Shown here one piece after another: positions 24,974 through 33,299 of a DNA stretch of 64,000 nucleotides; position 1 is the first letter of the stretch, and each line of letters opens with the position of its first letter. The stretch lies in contig NZ_CP059902.1 of NCBI RefSeq assembly GCF_014127105.1, positions 1,087,001 through 1,151,000 of the forward strand, read 5' to 3'. Source of the stretch: Devosia sp. MC521 (GTDB taxonomy: Bacteria; Pseudomonadota; Alphaproteobacteria; Rhizobiales; Devosiaceae). The notes under the pieces were generated by a model that worked only from the letters and a program-made list of their open reading frames with translations, did not search any database and was not told the origin of the DNA. The translations under genes and the position numbers were made by a program.

Positions 24974-26530
24974 TTATGGTTTGAGCGCTTCGCCGAGAAC
25001 CGCAAGGCGGGCCGCAAACGGATCTGCAACCGACCCAGTACTAGCCCCAAAGATCATGCCGTTCTTGCCGTCATTCCAGGTCTTCCACTCGGGAACCCCT
25101 TCGCCGTTTGGATTGCCGGTACGTGCAAAATTAGCCCAAGCAGTGCTCATCACAGTAGCAAGCGCGCGATCATCGGCATCTGGTTCACCTACGGTCGCCT
25201 TGGCTAGGTCAAGGTTGTCGAAAACATAAGCGATCTCTGCAGTGTGTGGCACGTTGAGTTCGCCATCACGGCCGCCTTGGCGCTGAGTGAAGTGGTAGAC
25301 GTAGGTTTCGGCGTCTTGCCCGGAGCGAAGGTCTGCTACACGTGACACCAGCTGAGTCATCCATATGTCGGAAGCAATGATCTGGAACACTTCATGGTCC
25401 GGCGTGCCAGGCAGAAGGGCGCGGTAGCCATCCATTAGAGCGTCGATACGCTCGGCTGGAATGCGACCGGTGAAGTTGCCCTTAGCAAATGCTTCCTTCA
25501 AGCCATCAGCATCAACAGGCTTTGTTGGTGTGTTGTTGAAGAATGTCGACTCGGTAAAATTCGACCCGATAATGAGTGGTATCGACTTGCCTGCTGGATC
25601 GGCATCCGGCGCAAATGGACCGCGGGGGAGAGTCGAACCCTGTACTGGACCCCAGTTTCCGCCTGCGACCAGCTTGGTCACATCCGCCGACTGCAATGAT
25701 GCCAAATCAGTTACGCCGGCGGCTTCCAGAACGGTCGCTGTCGATGCTTGCGCAGCCTCAACTGTAATTGGTGCGGTAGCGATACCGCTTTGGGCGATAA
25801 CCTTGGAGAAGAGGCCTTGGGCTGAAGGCATCGACATCAGCGTCGTTACCTTGCTGCCACCACCGGATTCGCCAAAGACTGTCACGTTGGACGGGTCGCC
25901 GCCGAGTTCTTCAATGTTGTCGCGCACCCATCTGAGCGCTTGTACGATATCGAGCATACCGGCGTTGCCGGAGTCTTTGTATGCGTCGCCAGCTACAGCA
26001 GATACGTCCATAAAACCGAGTGATGCCAGACGGTGGTTGAGCGTTACGACAACCACGTCTTGGTTGTCGACGAAGCGTGATGCCTCGTAGCGAATAGTGC
26101 CGCCCGAACCGCCGGTGAAACCGCCACCGTGCATCCACACCATGACGGGGCGCTTGCCGGAGTCGACACCTGGAGTCCAAACGTTCAAGAAGAGACAATC
26201 TTCGCTAGGTGCGTTGGGGTCGAGGTCAACGCCTTCCTCAGGCATCAAAATTGGTGCATACGGCAGCCCGTAGCACGTCGCGCCATAGTTTGAGGTGTCA
26301 TAAATGCCGTCGATTGCTGGAACTGGCTGTGGTGGTAGAAAGCGGTTTGCGCCCCCGGCATCAGCCGCGTAGCGAATGCCCTTAAACACGGAGACGCCGT
26401 CAACATAGGTGCTGGCCTGACCGGCGATCTTGCCATTGCTGGTCTCTACGACGATTTGTTGAGCCAGTGTAGGAACGGCCAGCATTGCCAGCATGCTGCC
26501 GCCAAGCAGCAGCGAATTCAGTAAACGCAT
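24974..26530 (-). CDS. Exported type-B carboxylesterase
   Basis: 518 residues from ATG 26530 (RBS GGAGGAG). Signal peptide about 1-22 (MLAVPTLAQQ). Type-B signature EDCLFLNVWTPG, oxyanion-hole HGGGFTGGSGG and nucleophile elbow FGESGGGSK, where Ser is the catalytic residue; the usual GESAGG has Gly in place of Ala. The family hydrolyses carboxylic esters in the periplasm or outside. Divergent from the first unknown cassette and with a TTTCGTGCAGG half-site 71 bases upstream, it probably releases phenolic or aliphatic esters for the catabolic island. Confidence 0.9.
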   Translation of the reverse strand: MRLLNSLLLGGSMLAMLAVPTLAQQIVVETSNGKIAGQASTYVDGVSVFKGIRYAADAGGANRFLPPQPVPAIDGIYDTSNYGATCYGLPYAPILMPEEGVDLDPNAPSEDCLFLNVWTPGVDSGKRPVMVWMHGGGFTGGSGGTIRYEASRFVDNQDVVVVTLNHRLASLGFMDVSAVAGDAYKDSGNAGMLDIVQALRWVRDNIEELGGDPSNVTVFGESGGGSKVTTLMSMPSAQGLFSKVIAQSGIATAPITVEAAQASTATVLEAAGVTDLASLQSADVTKLVAGGNWGPVQGSTLPRGPFAPDADPAGKSIPLIIGSNFTESTFFNNTPTKPVDADGLKEAFAKGNFTGRIPAERIDALMDGYRALLPGTPDHEVFQIIASDIWMTQLVSRVADLRSGQDAETYVYHFTQRQGGRDGELNVPHTAEIAYVFDNLDLAKATVGEPDADDRALATVMSTAWANFARTGNPNGEGVPEWKTWNDGKNGMIFGASTGSVADPFAARLAVLGEALKP

Positions 26531-26600
26531 ATTCTCCTCCAATGCGCATCGGTTCCATGAGGAACTTCCCGGCAAGCTTGTCCGGACTGCATCGATTTCA

Positions 26601-26611
26601 CCTGCACGAAA
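26601..26611 (-). promoter_or_regulatory. Half-site of the candidate AraC operator (site B) in the esterase/cassette divergent promoter
   Basis: Minus strand TTTCGTGCAGG. I could not find a convincing second half-site 21-22 bases away on either side, so this copy is weaker evidence than sites A, C and D. Confidence 0.35.
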
Positions 26612-26742
26612 TTCGCAAAATGTCGGGATGTTTGTGTCTTGTTGGTGATCGCTAAAAATCCCAGCATGACCCTGGCGATCTATAAAAGAACCTACAAAAG
26701 TTGATCGTCACACATGAGAAGCAAACTTTGAGGAGAGCTTGC

Positions 26743-27678
26743 GTGAAGGTGCTGCCTATTCTTGTGGCGACTACATCTTTAGTCGTAGCTTCAATAAATT
26801 TTACTGTTTACGCGCAGGAGTTTGTTGAATTCCTGCCGTCGGCGGGTGAATCTGCAAATTGGACTGAAAGCAAAGCTAAGCTGCAGGCGTTTGGCGAGGA
26901 GTTTGATACTTCCGAGACGCTGTTTGCATTCCTGAAGGTCAAAGCCAACGGCGGCGTGCAGCTGACATGGGAAGATATGAAGAAGCCAGAATACGACTGG
27001 TCAGGTATCTTTACTCGCACCAAGGGCGGGTTGTCGTTCGATCCTGAGCTCCCTGCCAATGAAATTAGTGCCACACTTACGGACGAAGGTGCCGCAGCTC
27101 GTCAGGCTAAAATCGACCTGATGAACACCATTCACGGCGAATATGATCCAATCTCCGATTGTCGTGCGCCAGGGTTCCCGCGGTGGATCACCGAACCATT
27201 TCTGCACGAGTTCATCGTGACACCAGACACAACTTGGCTGGTCAACGAGATGGTCAACGACACTCGCCGCGTCTACACAGACGGTCGTGATCATACGGCT
27301 GAAGAAGACGCATACCCAACTTGGAACGGCGATACGATCGGCTTCTGGGATGACGATACGCTCGTGACCCACACGAAGTATCTGATGGAGGGTCAGTACC
27401 AGCGCGGTACGCAGCCAAACTATTCGGATCAAGTGCAGGTTGTAGAGCGCTGGCGGAAGGTCGATGGTGTCACCTTGCAGTCCGACGTCTGGGTGTTTGA
27501 TCCGGTGAACCTTGCAGAGCCATGGTACACCCGTCAAAGCTGGACGGAACTCGCCAATGACGACCATCTGCTGCGTATTCGTTATTGGGACTGTCGCGAA
27601 AATCCAAACAACGTCGTCATCGAAACTGAAGACGGCAATAGCGACTTCCTCGCCTTCGACTTCATGAAGAGCGAATAG
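26743..27678 (+). CDS. Exported protein of unknown function, cassette 1 (protein A1)
   Basis: 311 residues from GTG 26743 (AGGAGAG 6 bases upstream); the frame is open to 26701 but that would put residues before the signal peptide. Signal peptide about 1-26 (FTVYAQE). The central core aligns by eye with the 30475 protein: PRWITEPF against PRWLLEPY, and GDTIGFWDDDTLVTHTKYL against GDSIGFWADDTLVVWTNDM. The GDxIGxWxxDTLV motif is one I associate with a widespread family of exported proteins lacking known function. Rich in Trp, Asp and Tyr, no cysteine clusters. Followed by DUF6152-like and membrane proteins. Confidence 0.75.
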   Translation: MKVLPILVATTSLVVASINFTVYAQEFVEFLPSAGESANWTESKAKLQAFGEEFDTSETLFAFLKVKANGGVQLTWEDMKKPEYDWSGIFTRTKGGLSFDPELPANEISATLTDEGAAARQAKIDLMNTIHGEYDPISDCRAPGFPRWITEPFLHEFIVTPDTTWLVNEMVNDTRRVYTDGRDHTAEEDAYPTWNGDTIGFWDDDTLVTHTKYLMEGQYQRGTQPNYSDQVQVVERWRKVDGVTLQSDVWVFDPVNLAEPWYTRQSWTELANDDHLLRIRYWDCRENPNNVVIETEDGNSDFLAFDFMKSE

Positions 27679-27720
27679 TTCCTAGCCTTTCGCTTATCGA
27701 TTAACGTACGGAAATTCAAA

Positions 27721-28125
27721 ATGAAAAAGCTTATTTTCGCGGGCGCTGCCTTGGCAGTGGCCTTTCTCATTGCGCCTGCTTACGCGCACCACTCTGCTGC
27801 CATGTTCGACCACGAGCAACTAGTCGAGCTCAAAGGCGTAGTGAAGGAATTTCAATACACCAACCCACACTCATGGCTGATCGTTGATGTCACCAATGAC
27901 GACGGCACCGTTACTACATGGGGATTCGAGGCTGAGGGGCCCAGTACTTTGATGCGGGCTGGTATCCGCAAGAGCACGCTACAGCCCGGCACAGAATTGA
28001 CTATACGTGGCAATCCAATGCGCGACGGCCGTCCGGGAGCCGCTTGGGTCGATGCTCAAATGACCAACGGTGAGAAAATCAATCCGCGGAACGGCTTTGC
28101 GGTCATTCCGGCCGGCAAAGAATAG
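27721..28125 (+). CDS. DUF6152-like exported protein, cassette 1 (protein B1)
   Basis: 134 residues. Signal peptide about 1-22 (APAYA), then HHSAAMFDHEQLVELKGVVKEF, NPHSWLIVDVTNDDG and GTELTIRGNPMRDGRPGAAW (short pieces). The mature N-terminus starting His-His-Ser and the beta-rich OB-like pattern are characteristic of the DUF6152 family. Function unknown; the His-His N-terminus could be a metal site. 42 bases after A1; a terminator hairpin follows. Confidence 0.8.
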   Translation: MKKLIFAGAALAVAFLIAPAYAHHSAAMFDHEQLVELKGVVKEFQYTNPHSWLIVDVTNDDGTVTTWGFEAEGPSTLMRAGIRKSTLQPGTELTIRGNPMRDGRPGAAWVDAQMTNGEKINPRNGFAVIPAGKE

Positions 28126-28135
28126 GTTTTGGACT

Positions 28136-28163
28136 AGCCCCTCGCTTTGGTGAGGGGCTTTTT
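28136..28163 (+). terminator. Terminator hairpin inside cassette 1
   Basis: AGCCCCTC (28136-28143), 8-base loop, GAGGGGCT (28152-28159), T run to 28163. It separates A1-B1 from the two membrane-protein genes, so the latter are expressed by read-through or by their own promoter. Confidence 0.7.
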
Positions 28164-28181
28164 AGGCCAGAAGGACAGCAA

Positions 28182-28664
28182 GTGCTTCAGTTCGCAACAT
28201 GGCTCAGCGAAACAGCGATCAGCCGCTATATTCAACGCGAGTTTTGGGTCATTCCCACGATCCAATCTCTTCATATTCTGGCCATTGCGAGTTTGGTGTC
28301 CTCGCAATTGTTTATCAATTTGCGTTTGCTTGGCCGTGCCGGCGTCGATGCGCCCCTGAGTGCCATTGCGGATCGTTACTTGCCGTGGTTCTGGGGTGCC
28401 GCGCTTGTTCTGGCGCTGAGCGGCACATTGCTGATTGTTGGCGAACCAAAGCGTGAACTGCTTAGTGCGCCCTTCTGGATCAAGATGGCGCTGATCCCCC
28501 TCGGCCTTCTGGCCACTGTTTGGTTCGGGAAAGCGCTATTGCATCCTGATCTATCATCGCCAGCCAGCACGCTCAAAACGCGCTCCATTATTTATAGTTT
28601 GGCCACCACCGTCATCTGGATCTCCGTGATGACCGCTGGGCGGTTGATCGCCTACGTTTATTAG
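28182..28664 (+). CDS. Four-helix membrane protein, DUF6644-like, cassette 1 (protein C1)
   Basis: 160 residues from GTG 28182 (AAGGA upstream). Four predicted hydrophobic helices. TM1 contains PTIQSLHILAIA with an intramembrane His; the loop after TM2 has PFWIKMALIPLG. These two motifs recur in C2 (PTMQSLHILALA, SFWIKMALLAG) and in modified form in D1/D2. Unknown function; the His suggests possible haem ligation. The downstream D1 start follows almost directly. Confidence 0.75.
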   Translation: MLQFATWLSETAISRYIQREFWVIPTIQSLHILAIASLVSSQLFINLRLLGRAGVDAPLSAIADRYLPWFWGAALVLALSGTLLIVGEPKRELLSAPFWIKMALIPLGLLATVWFGKALLHPDLSSPASTLKTRSIIYSLATTVIWISVMTAGRLIAYVY

Positions 28665-28678
28665 TCGGAGTGAGTTCG

Positions 28679-29188
28679 GTGGATATATCTGAGTTTCTCC
28701 TGTGGGTTGAAATGACCGCATTGGGCGAGTTCATGCAGACCTCAGCCTGGGCCTTTCCGGCCGCAGAAGTCGTTCATGTGATCGCGGTGGTTCTGGTTTA
28801 TGGCGTCATAGCCGTTGTGGACCTGCGTCTGTTGGGCCTCGCCGGGACGTCGCGGCAATACACCAAGATTGCTCACGAGAGCCTGCATCTGGTGTGGATA
28901 GCGTTTGGATGTGCGGTACTGACAGGCCTGATGATGTTTGCCACGCAGCCGAGCAATTACTTCGAAAATCCCTGGTTCATCGCCAAGATGAGCGCGATCC
29001 TGTTGGCAGGCGTGAACATGCTGGTTCTCGAGTTCGTTTTTGCGCGGTCGGCGAGCGAGTGGCATTTGACGGGTATTCCGCAGCCAGCTCGGATCAGTGG
29101 CGGGATATCGCTGACACTCTGGACCATTGTGGTGGTCGCGGGCCGTTGGATAGGTTTTACGATTTTTGGTGGCCCATCGTTTCTGTGA
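28679..29188 (+). CDS. Four-helix membrane protein, DUF6644-like, cassette 1 (protein D1)
   Basis: 169 residues from GTG 28679 with GGAG 8 bases upstream; an in-frame GTG at 28670 is possible but lacks an RBS. Four hydrophobic helices. TM1 region EVVHVIAVVLVYGVIAVVD with DLRLLGLAG, TM2 preceded by KIAHESLHLVW, TM3 preceded by PWFIAKMSAILLAGVN. Shares the D-type motifs with D2 at 32585 (KVAHDLLHLTW). Three His residues near membrane helices make it a candidate b-haem or quinone-interacting protein; this is inference. Confidence 0.75.
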   Translation: MDISEFLLWVEMTALGEFMQTSAWAFPAAEVVHVIAVVLVYGVIAVVDLRLLGLAGTSRQYTKIAHESLHLVWIAFGCAVLTGLMMFATQPSNYFENPWFIAKMSAILLAGVNMLVLEFVFARSASEWHLTGIPQPARISGGISLTLWTIVVVAGRWIGFTIFGGPSFL

Positions 29189-29311
29189 TCATGACGCAGC
29201 GCCGCTTCGGCGGCCGGAGCCTGACTGAATATGAGATACTCCCCGTCAGACCGAATACACACAAATCCTCGCAGGCCCTATGCAGAACACGCGGTTCACA
29301 GCTGGGGTAAG

Positions 29312-30109
29312 ATGAAGCTCAGCTCAAGCATGGGGGCAATCGTTGAGAGTGCGCCGGTACTAGCCAATCCGCTCATCGCACTGTTTGCTCAAGTTGGAGG
29401 AGAAGGGCTCTCTCTGGCGTCACCGAATGGTCTGGTCTCGTCGGAAATCGGGGTCTATGGTCCGGGCTCTGATCTACCATCGAGCAATGTTCAGCAGCGC
29501 GAAGCGCTTGTTCTCAGTCTCGATGTTGAGACACTCTGCGAGGTTGCCGAAGAGACGGTCGACGGCGGCATGTCCCGTCTCAGATTGCGGACCGGGGAGG
29601 GGCAAAGCGATCCGCCATTGGCTCTCCTCATAAGTGCCGTCCAAACCGCCATTTACAACAAAGCAGATGAAAACAGCGCCTTGCCGATGGCGCGGGCTAT
29701 CGCTGCCCGTTTGATCCAATCTCATTCCACTGATCAGCAGTTGCGCTACACACGGTTTGAGCCCGAAGCATCGGTTTGTGCCGATCTTCGGCCTGCAATT
29801 CGGTACTTGCGGGATCACATAGACCGCAACGTAACTCTCGCGGAGTTGTCCGGAGTTGCCAATAAGAGTGTGTCCGCACTCTCGCGCTTGTTTGTGGCCG
29901 AAACAGGCAGTGCGCCGCACCAGTATCTTATCCAGCTTCGTCTAGCGAAGGCCAAGGCCCTCTTGCAGACAACCGATCTGCCGCTATTCGACATCGCGGA
30001 CGCTTGTGGTTTCTCGCATGTTGAGCACTTGGCGCGGATTTTCAGGCGCCACACAGGATTCTCTCCTGGCGTCTATCGCGTCCGCCTACAAACTCGAGGC
30101 CTAGACTAA
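29312..30109 (+). CDS. AraC-family transcriptional regulator (second)
   Basis: 265 residues from ATG 29312; an upstream ATG at 29231 would give 292 residues and cannot be excluded. The N-terminal ligand domain is shorter and unlike the 3171 regulator's, but the C-terminal ~100 residues have two helix-turn-helix motifs: TLAELSGVANKSVSALSRLF and PLFDIADACGFSHVEHLARIF, with the recognition helix GFSHxEHLxRxFRRH identical in pattern to the first regulator. The similarity predicts overlapping DNA sites. It lies between the two cassettes and 370 bases ahead of cassette 2. Confidence 0.9.
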   Translation: MKLSSSMGAIVESAPVLANPLIALFAQVGGEGLSLASPNGLVSSEIGVYGPGSDLPSSNVQQREALVLSLDVETLCEVAEETVDGGMSRLRLRTGEGQSDPPLALLISAVQTAIYNKADENSALPMARAIAARLIQSHSTDQQLRYTRFEPEASVCADLRPAIRYLRDHIDRNVTLAELSGVANKSVSALSRLFVAETGSAPHQYLIQLRLAKAKALLQTTDLPLFDIADACGFSHVEHLARIFRRHTGFSPGVYRVRLQTRGLD

Positions 30110-30474
30110 AGACTATGCTTGCGTAGCCAAGGGGTTGCGGTTCCCAAAGGATGTTCATCGAGCACGCTCTTACGCGTTCGTTTCGTGCAAACATTGGGCT
30201 AGCTCCGTGCAGGGCTAATCTCGATACTTCTGAGAATTTACCCTCGCAGCACCTCGTGGGCTGAACGGAGGAATATCCGAGCAAAACAGTGTCGGACCAA
30301 ACTGCTGAACGCTCGTTCAGCCGTGTCGGTACTGTCGTGCCTGAAATCCTCAAATGAATTGTGCGGGTGGGAGACCGTGCGACTGCGGGACTTATGTCGC
30401 GCCAAAAAACAGCGGGGGATTGGGCGTGGCTGGCCATCCTCTCGAAATTATCAGGCCGAGGAGAGGATCTACCT
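30110..30474 (+). promoter_or_regulatory. Leader of cassette 2 with AraC-type operator (site C, 30181-30213)
   Basis: 365 bases without a gene. Half-site TTTCGTGCAAA at 30181-30191 and CTCCGTGCAGG at 30203-30213, offset 22 bases, matching site A in layout and sequence. Cassette 2 begins 262 bases further on. A frame open from 30361 is rejected as coding because the signal peptide starts at 30475. No terminator for the regulator was seen. Confidence 0.5.
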
Positions 30475-31506
30475 ATGAAGGTAACTAAAGTCTTGGGAGC
30501 CATGGCTCTTGGACTCATGGTTGCAGCAAGCGCTGCTTCCGTAAGTTATGCTCAGTCTACCAATCCACTTGCTGTTGAAGTCGTGAAGCCGCCAAAGGCG
30601 TTCAAGACCGCAGAAGAGCACTTCAACTTCCTCAAGCGTCAGCATGACGGTGGCACCAAGCACACCTATGAATCTGTGCCGAAGTGGGAAGGTCTGTGGG
30701 AAGCCAGCTGGAACAGCGTAGCGCTTCGCGGTGGCGTGTCCCCGTTCTTTGAGGGCCCAATCCCGCCAGGTCTAGCTGCTGGTGGCGTCGTCAAGGAAGG
30801 CGTTCTGACCCCAGAATACGAAGCTGCGTTCAAGCAGCGTCGTGAGGCCATGATCCCGCATAACGAACAGGCCTATGACCGCCTCACCACGTGTGAAGCG
30901 ATGGGCGTGCCGCGTTGGCTGCTTGAGCCGTACGTTCGCGAATGGGTGAACACCCCAAGCCAGTCTTGGTGGTTGAACGACTTGGCGAACGAAAATCGCC
31001 GCGTGTTCATCAATCAGGACCATGCCAACATCGATGGTAGCCACTCTCCAACTGGCGACAGTATCGGTTTCTGGGCTGACGATACTCTCGTCGTCTGGAC
31101 CAACGACATGTGGCCAGCTGATTACTTCCGCGGTTATCCGGTGTTCTCCAACGAAATGGAAACCATCGAAATCTACCGCATGGTCACCGAAGAAAACGGC
31201 ATGAAGCGTCTGGTTGCTCAGGTGTCCTTCTATGACCCGGTGAGCTTGGTGGAGCCGCTGCACGGTGCTTACACTTGGGTTCGCGCTAGTGTGCACGAAG
31301 ATGCAGGTTACCGCATTCGCCACTGGGAGTGTGACCAGGCCATTCAGCGCAAAACCGAAGATAACCTGACCACCATCATTCTTCCTGGCGAAAGCGGCCT
31401 AACCTGGCACGAGATGCGTAACCCGGATCTTCCGGCTGACCTGTCAGGTCAGACCAAGACCCCAGGTGAAACCGACTTCACCGATTTCTTCAACGCAGCT
31501 GAATAA
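30475..31506 (+). CDS. Exported protein of unknown function, cassette 2 (protein A2)
   Basis: 343 residues from ATG 30475 (GGAGAGG 8 bases upstream). Signal peptide about 1-27 (SVSYAQS). Paralogue of A1: FKTAEEHFNFLKRQHDGG opening, PRWLLEPYVREWVNTPSQSW, NRRVFINQDHA, GDSIGFWADDTLVVW and a C-terminal YRIRHWECD matching LLRIRYWDCREN of A1. About a third of residues appear identical over the core, judged by eye. Function unknown; heads cassette 2 and lies downstream of operator site C. Confidence 0.75.
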   Translation: MKVTKVLGAMALGLMVAASAASVSYAQSTNPLAVEVVKPPKAFKTAEEHFNFLKRQHDGGTKHTYESVPKWEGLWEASWNSVALRGGVSPFFEGPIPPGLAAGGVVKEGVLTPEYEAAFKQRREAMIPHNEQAYDRLTTCEAMGVPRWLLEPYVREWVNTPSQSWWLNDLANENRRVFINQDHANIDGSHSPTGDSIGFWADDTLVVWTNDMWPADYFRGYPVFSNEMETIEIYRMVTEENGMKRLVAQVSFYDPVSLVEPLHGAYTWVRASVHEDAGYRIRHWECDQAIQRKTEDNLTTIILPGESGLTWHEMRNPDLPADLSGQTKTPGETDFTDFFNAAE

Positions 31507-31524
31507 GAGCTACCGGAGAACATA

Positions 31525-32004
31525 ATGAAAAAGACTATTCTTGCTGTTGCGCTTGCTGCAGTTGCTTCTGTTGGCGCGGTGTCGGCTTCGTTGGCGCACC
31601 ATAGCTTCTCGATGTTCGATCCTGACCAGGAAATCGTCATCAAGGGTAAGGTTGCGCGCTGGGCATTCACCGCTCCGCACACCTTCATGATGATCGAAGA
31701 CGAAAACGGCGACGTTTGGGCATTTGAAGGTGCGGCTCCGCCAAACTTCCTTACCCGTAATCCGCCGATGAAGGGCGACACCTTTGTGACCGGCCAGGAA
31801 CTGACCGTGATCATGTGCCCACTGCGCGACGGTCGTAAGGGCGGCGCTGCAGGCCTGTTCATCGACGCTGAAGGCGTTGTCTACAACCCATCTGACGCTG
31901 GTTGCTTTGCAAACCGTCGTACAGCCGAATGGCCGGTTTGGCTTGAAAAGGGCTACAAGAACGCTGCTGAAGCGCTCGCTGCAGAACCAGCTAAGGCTGA
32001 ATGA
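31525..32004 (+). CDS. DUF6152-like exported protein, cassette 2 (protein B2)
   Basis: 159 residues. Signal peptide about 1-26 (SASLAHH), mature start HHSFSMFDPDQEIVIKGKVARW, then APHTFMMIEDENGDVWAFEG and LTVIMCPLRDGRKGGAAGLF (partial). Paralogue of B1 with the same His-His-Ser start and RDGRxG motif, plus a ~30-residue C-terminal tail. Starts 18 bases after A2. Confidence 0.8.
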   Translation: MKKTILAVALAAVASVGAVSASLAHHSFSMFDPDQEIVIKGKVARWAFTAPHTFMMIEDENGDVWAFEGAAPPNFLTRNPPMKGDTFVTGQELTVIMCPLRDGRKGGAAGLFIDAEGVVYNPSDAGCFANRRTAEWPVWLEKGYKNAAEALAAEPAKAE

Positions 32005-32069
32005 GCAGAACTAGTTCGGAGGCCGGGGTGACCCGGCCTTCATCCTGATAGGGCACAGGAGGCAGCCCA

Positions 32070-32573
32070 ATGGTAGATATCCTATTAGAATTCGGTCAGT
32101 CGCCGTTCAGTCTGGCCATGGCAACATCCCCTTGGGTCGTGCCGACAATGCAATCGCTGCACATCCTTGCACTTGCTATTATTTTCACCTCGGTTCTGGT
32201 CATTGCTGGACGCATTCATGGCTTGGTCTGGGCCGATGTATCGCTCAAGCAGACGGCAGCGCGTTTCTCACCTTGGGCACTGGGCGCGCTGGCTGTTCTG
32301 GTCTGCACCGGTATAATCCTTATCTTGGCGGAGCCTGTCCGAGAAATTCTCGCCCTCTCGTTCTGGATCAAGATGGCATTGCTGGCTGGTAGCATCGTGA
32401 TTGCGATGCGCTTCATCAAGAAGATGAAGTCGGATGACAGTGAGATAACCCCAGCGATGCGCCGTATGGCCATCGTGACCGTCGTTCTTCTGGTCGGCAT
32501 CATCTTCTTGGGGCGTTTCATCGCCTATGACCCGCTGATCTGGGGTCAGCTGTCTCCAATCACCCATATTTAG
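32070..32573 (+). CDS. Four-helix membrane protein, DUF6644-like, cassette 2 (protein C2)
   Basis: 167 residues, four hydrophobic helices. PTMQSLHILALA in TM1, SFWIKMALLAGS before TM3 and GRFIAYDP at the C-terminus, parallel to GRLIAYVY of C1. Strong RBS (AGGAGG) ahead of ATG 32070. Role unknown; see C1. Confidence 0.75.
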   Translation: MVDILLEFGQSPFSLAMATSPWVVPTMQSLHILALAIIFTSVLVIAGRIHGLVWADVSLKQTAARFSPWALGALAVLVCTGIILILAEPVREILALSFWIKMALLAGSIVIAMRFIKKMKSDDSEITPAMRRMAIVTVVLLVGIIFLGRFIAYDPLIWGQLSPITHI

Positions 32574-32584
32574 GCCGGTGCATC

Positions 32585-33106
32585 ATGGATATTACACAAT
32601 TCCTATATGATTTGCAGAACTCTGGCCTCGCGAACTGGGTGAACACCGGCGGCGCGACATACCCCGTCGTGGAAAGCTTGCACGTTCTGGCCGTAGCGTT
32701 GGTTTTCGGTACGATCTTGATCGTTGACGTGCGCCTGTTGGGCTTTGCCTCGACCAATCGCCCTTACACCAAGGTTGCGCATGATCTGTTGCACCTGACT
32801 TGGGTCGGCTTTGTCGTTGCTGTCATCACCGGGTTCCTGCTGTTCCTGCCGAACGCGACGGGGATTTTTGCGAACGTCAACTTCCAGATCAAGATGCTGA
32901 TGATCATGTTGGCCGGCGTGAACATGTTCATTCTCGAGCTGATCAGTGCCCGTGACGTTTCCGTATGGGATACGAACAATCCTCCTCCGAACAAGGCGCG
33001 CATTGCAGGTCTGCTCTCGCTTTGCTTCTGGACAGCGGTAATCGTGTTCGGCCGATTGATCGGCTTTACCGCAGTCGTCGATGACCCGTTCGCTGCGCTT
33101 CTCTAA
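32585..33106 (+). CDS. Four-helix membrane protein, DUF6644-like, cassette 2 (protein D2)
   Basis: 173 residues. VVESLHVLAVALVFGTILIVD and VRLLGFAS in TM1, KVAHDLLHLTWVGF before TM2, NFQIKMLMIMLAGVN before TM3, GRLIGFT near the end. Same D-type architecture as D1, and 12 bases after C2. A strong terminator closes the cassette. Confidence 0.75.
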   Translation: MDITQFLYDLQNSGLANWVNTGGATYPVVESLHVLAVALVFGTILIVDVRLLGFASTNRPYTKVAHDLLHLTWVGFVVAVITGFLLFLPNATGIFANVNFQIKMLMIMLAGVNMFILELISARDVSVWDTNNPPPNKARIAGLLSLCFWTAVIVFGRLIGFTAVVDDPFAALL

Positions 33107-33122
33107 AAACACTAACTCCACG

Positions 33123-33152
33123 AAAAAGCCCGGCAATTGCCGGGCTTTTTTT
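33123..33152 (+). terminator. Rho-independent terminator of cassette 2
   Basis: AAAAAGCCCGGC (33123-33134), AATT loop, GCCGGGCTTTTT (33139-33150), extra T residues to 33152. The A-rich left side also makes it functional in reverse for the convergent cytochrome gene. Confidence 0.85.
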
Positions 33153-33299
33153 CGTTGTGAGGAGGGCGGGTTACTCTCCTGTCCAAGGAACGCCGCTCGG
33201 CGCGTTTGGCCAGCATATAAGCTTGCCGCGACGGGTTGGTTGGCCGCAATAAAGAAGGCCCCGGAGAATATCCGGCGCCTTCCGTTAGGTCCTGCGCGC

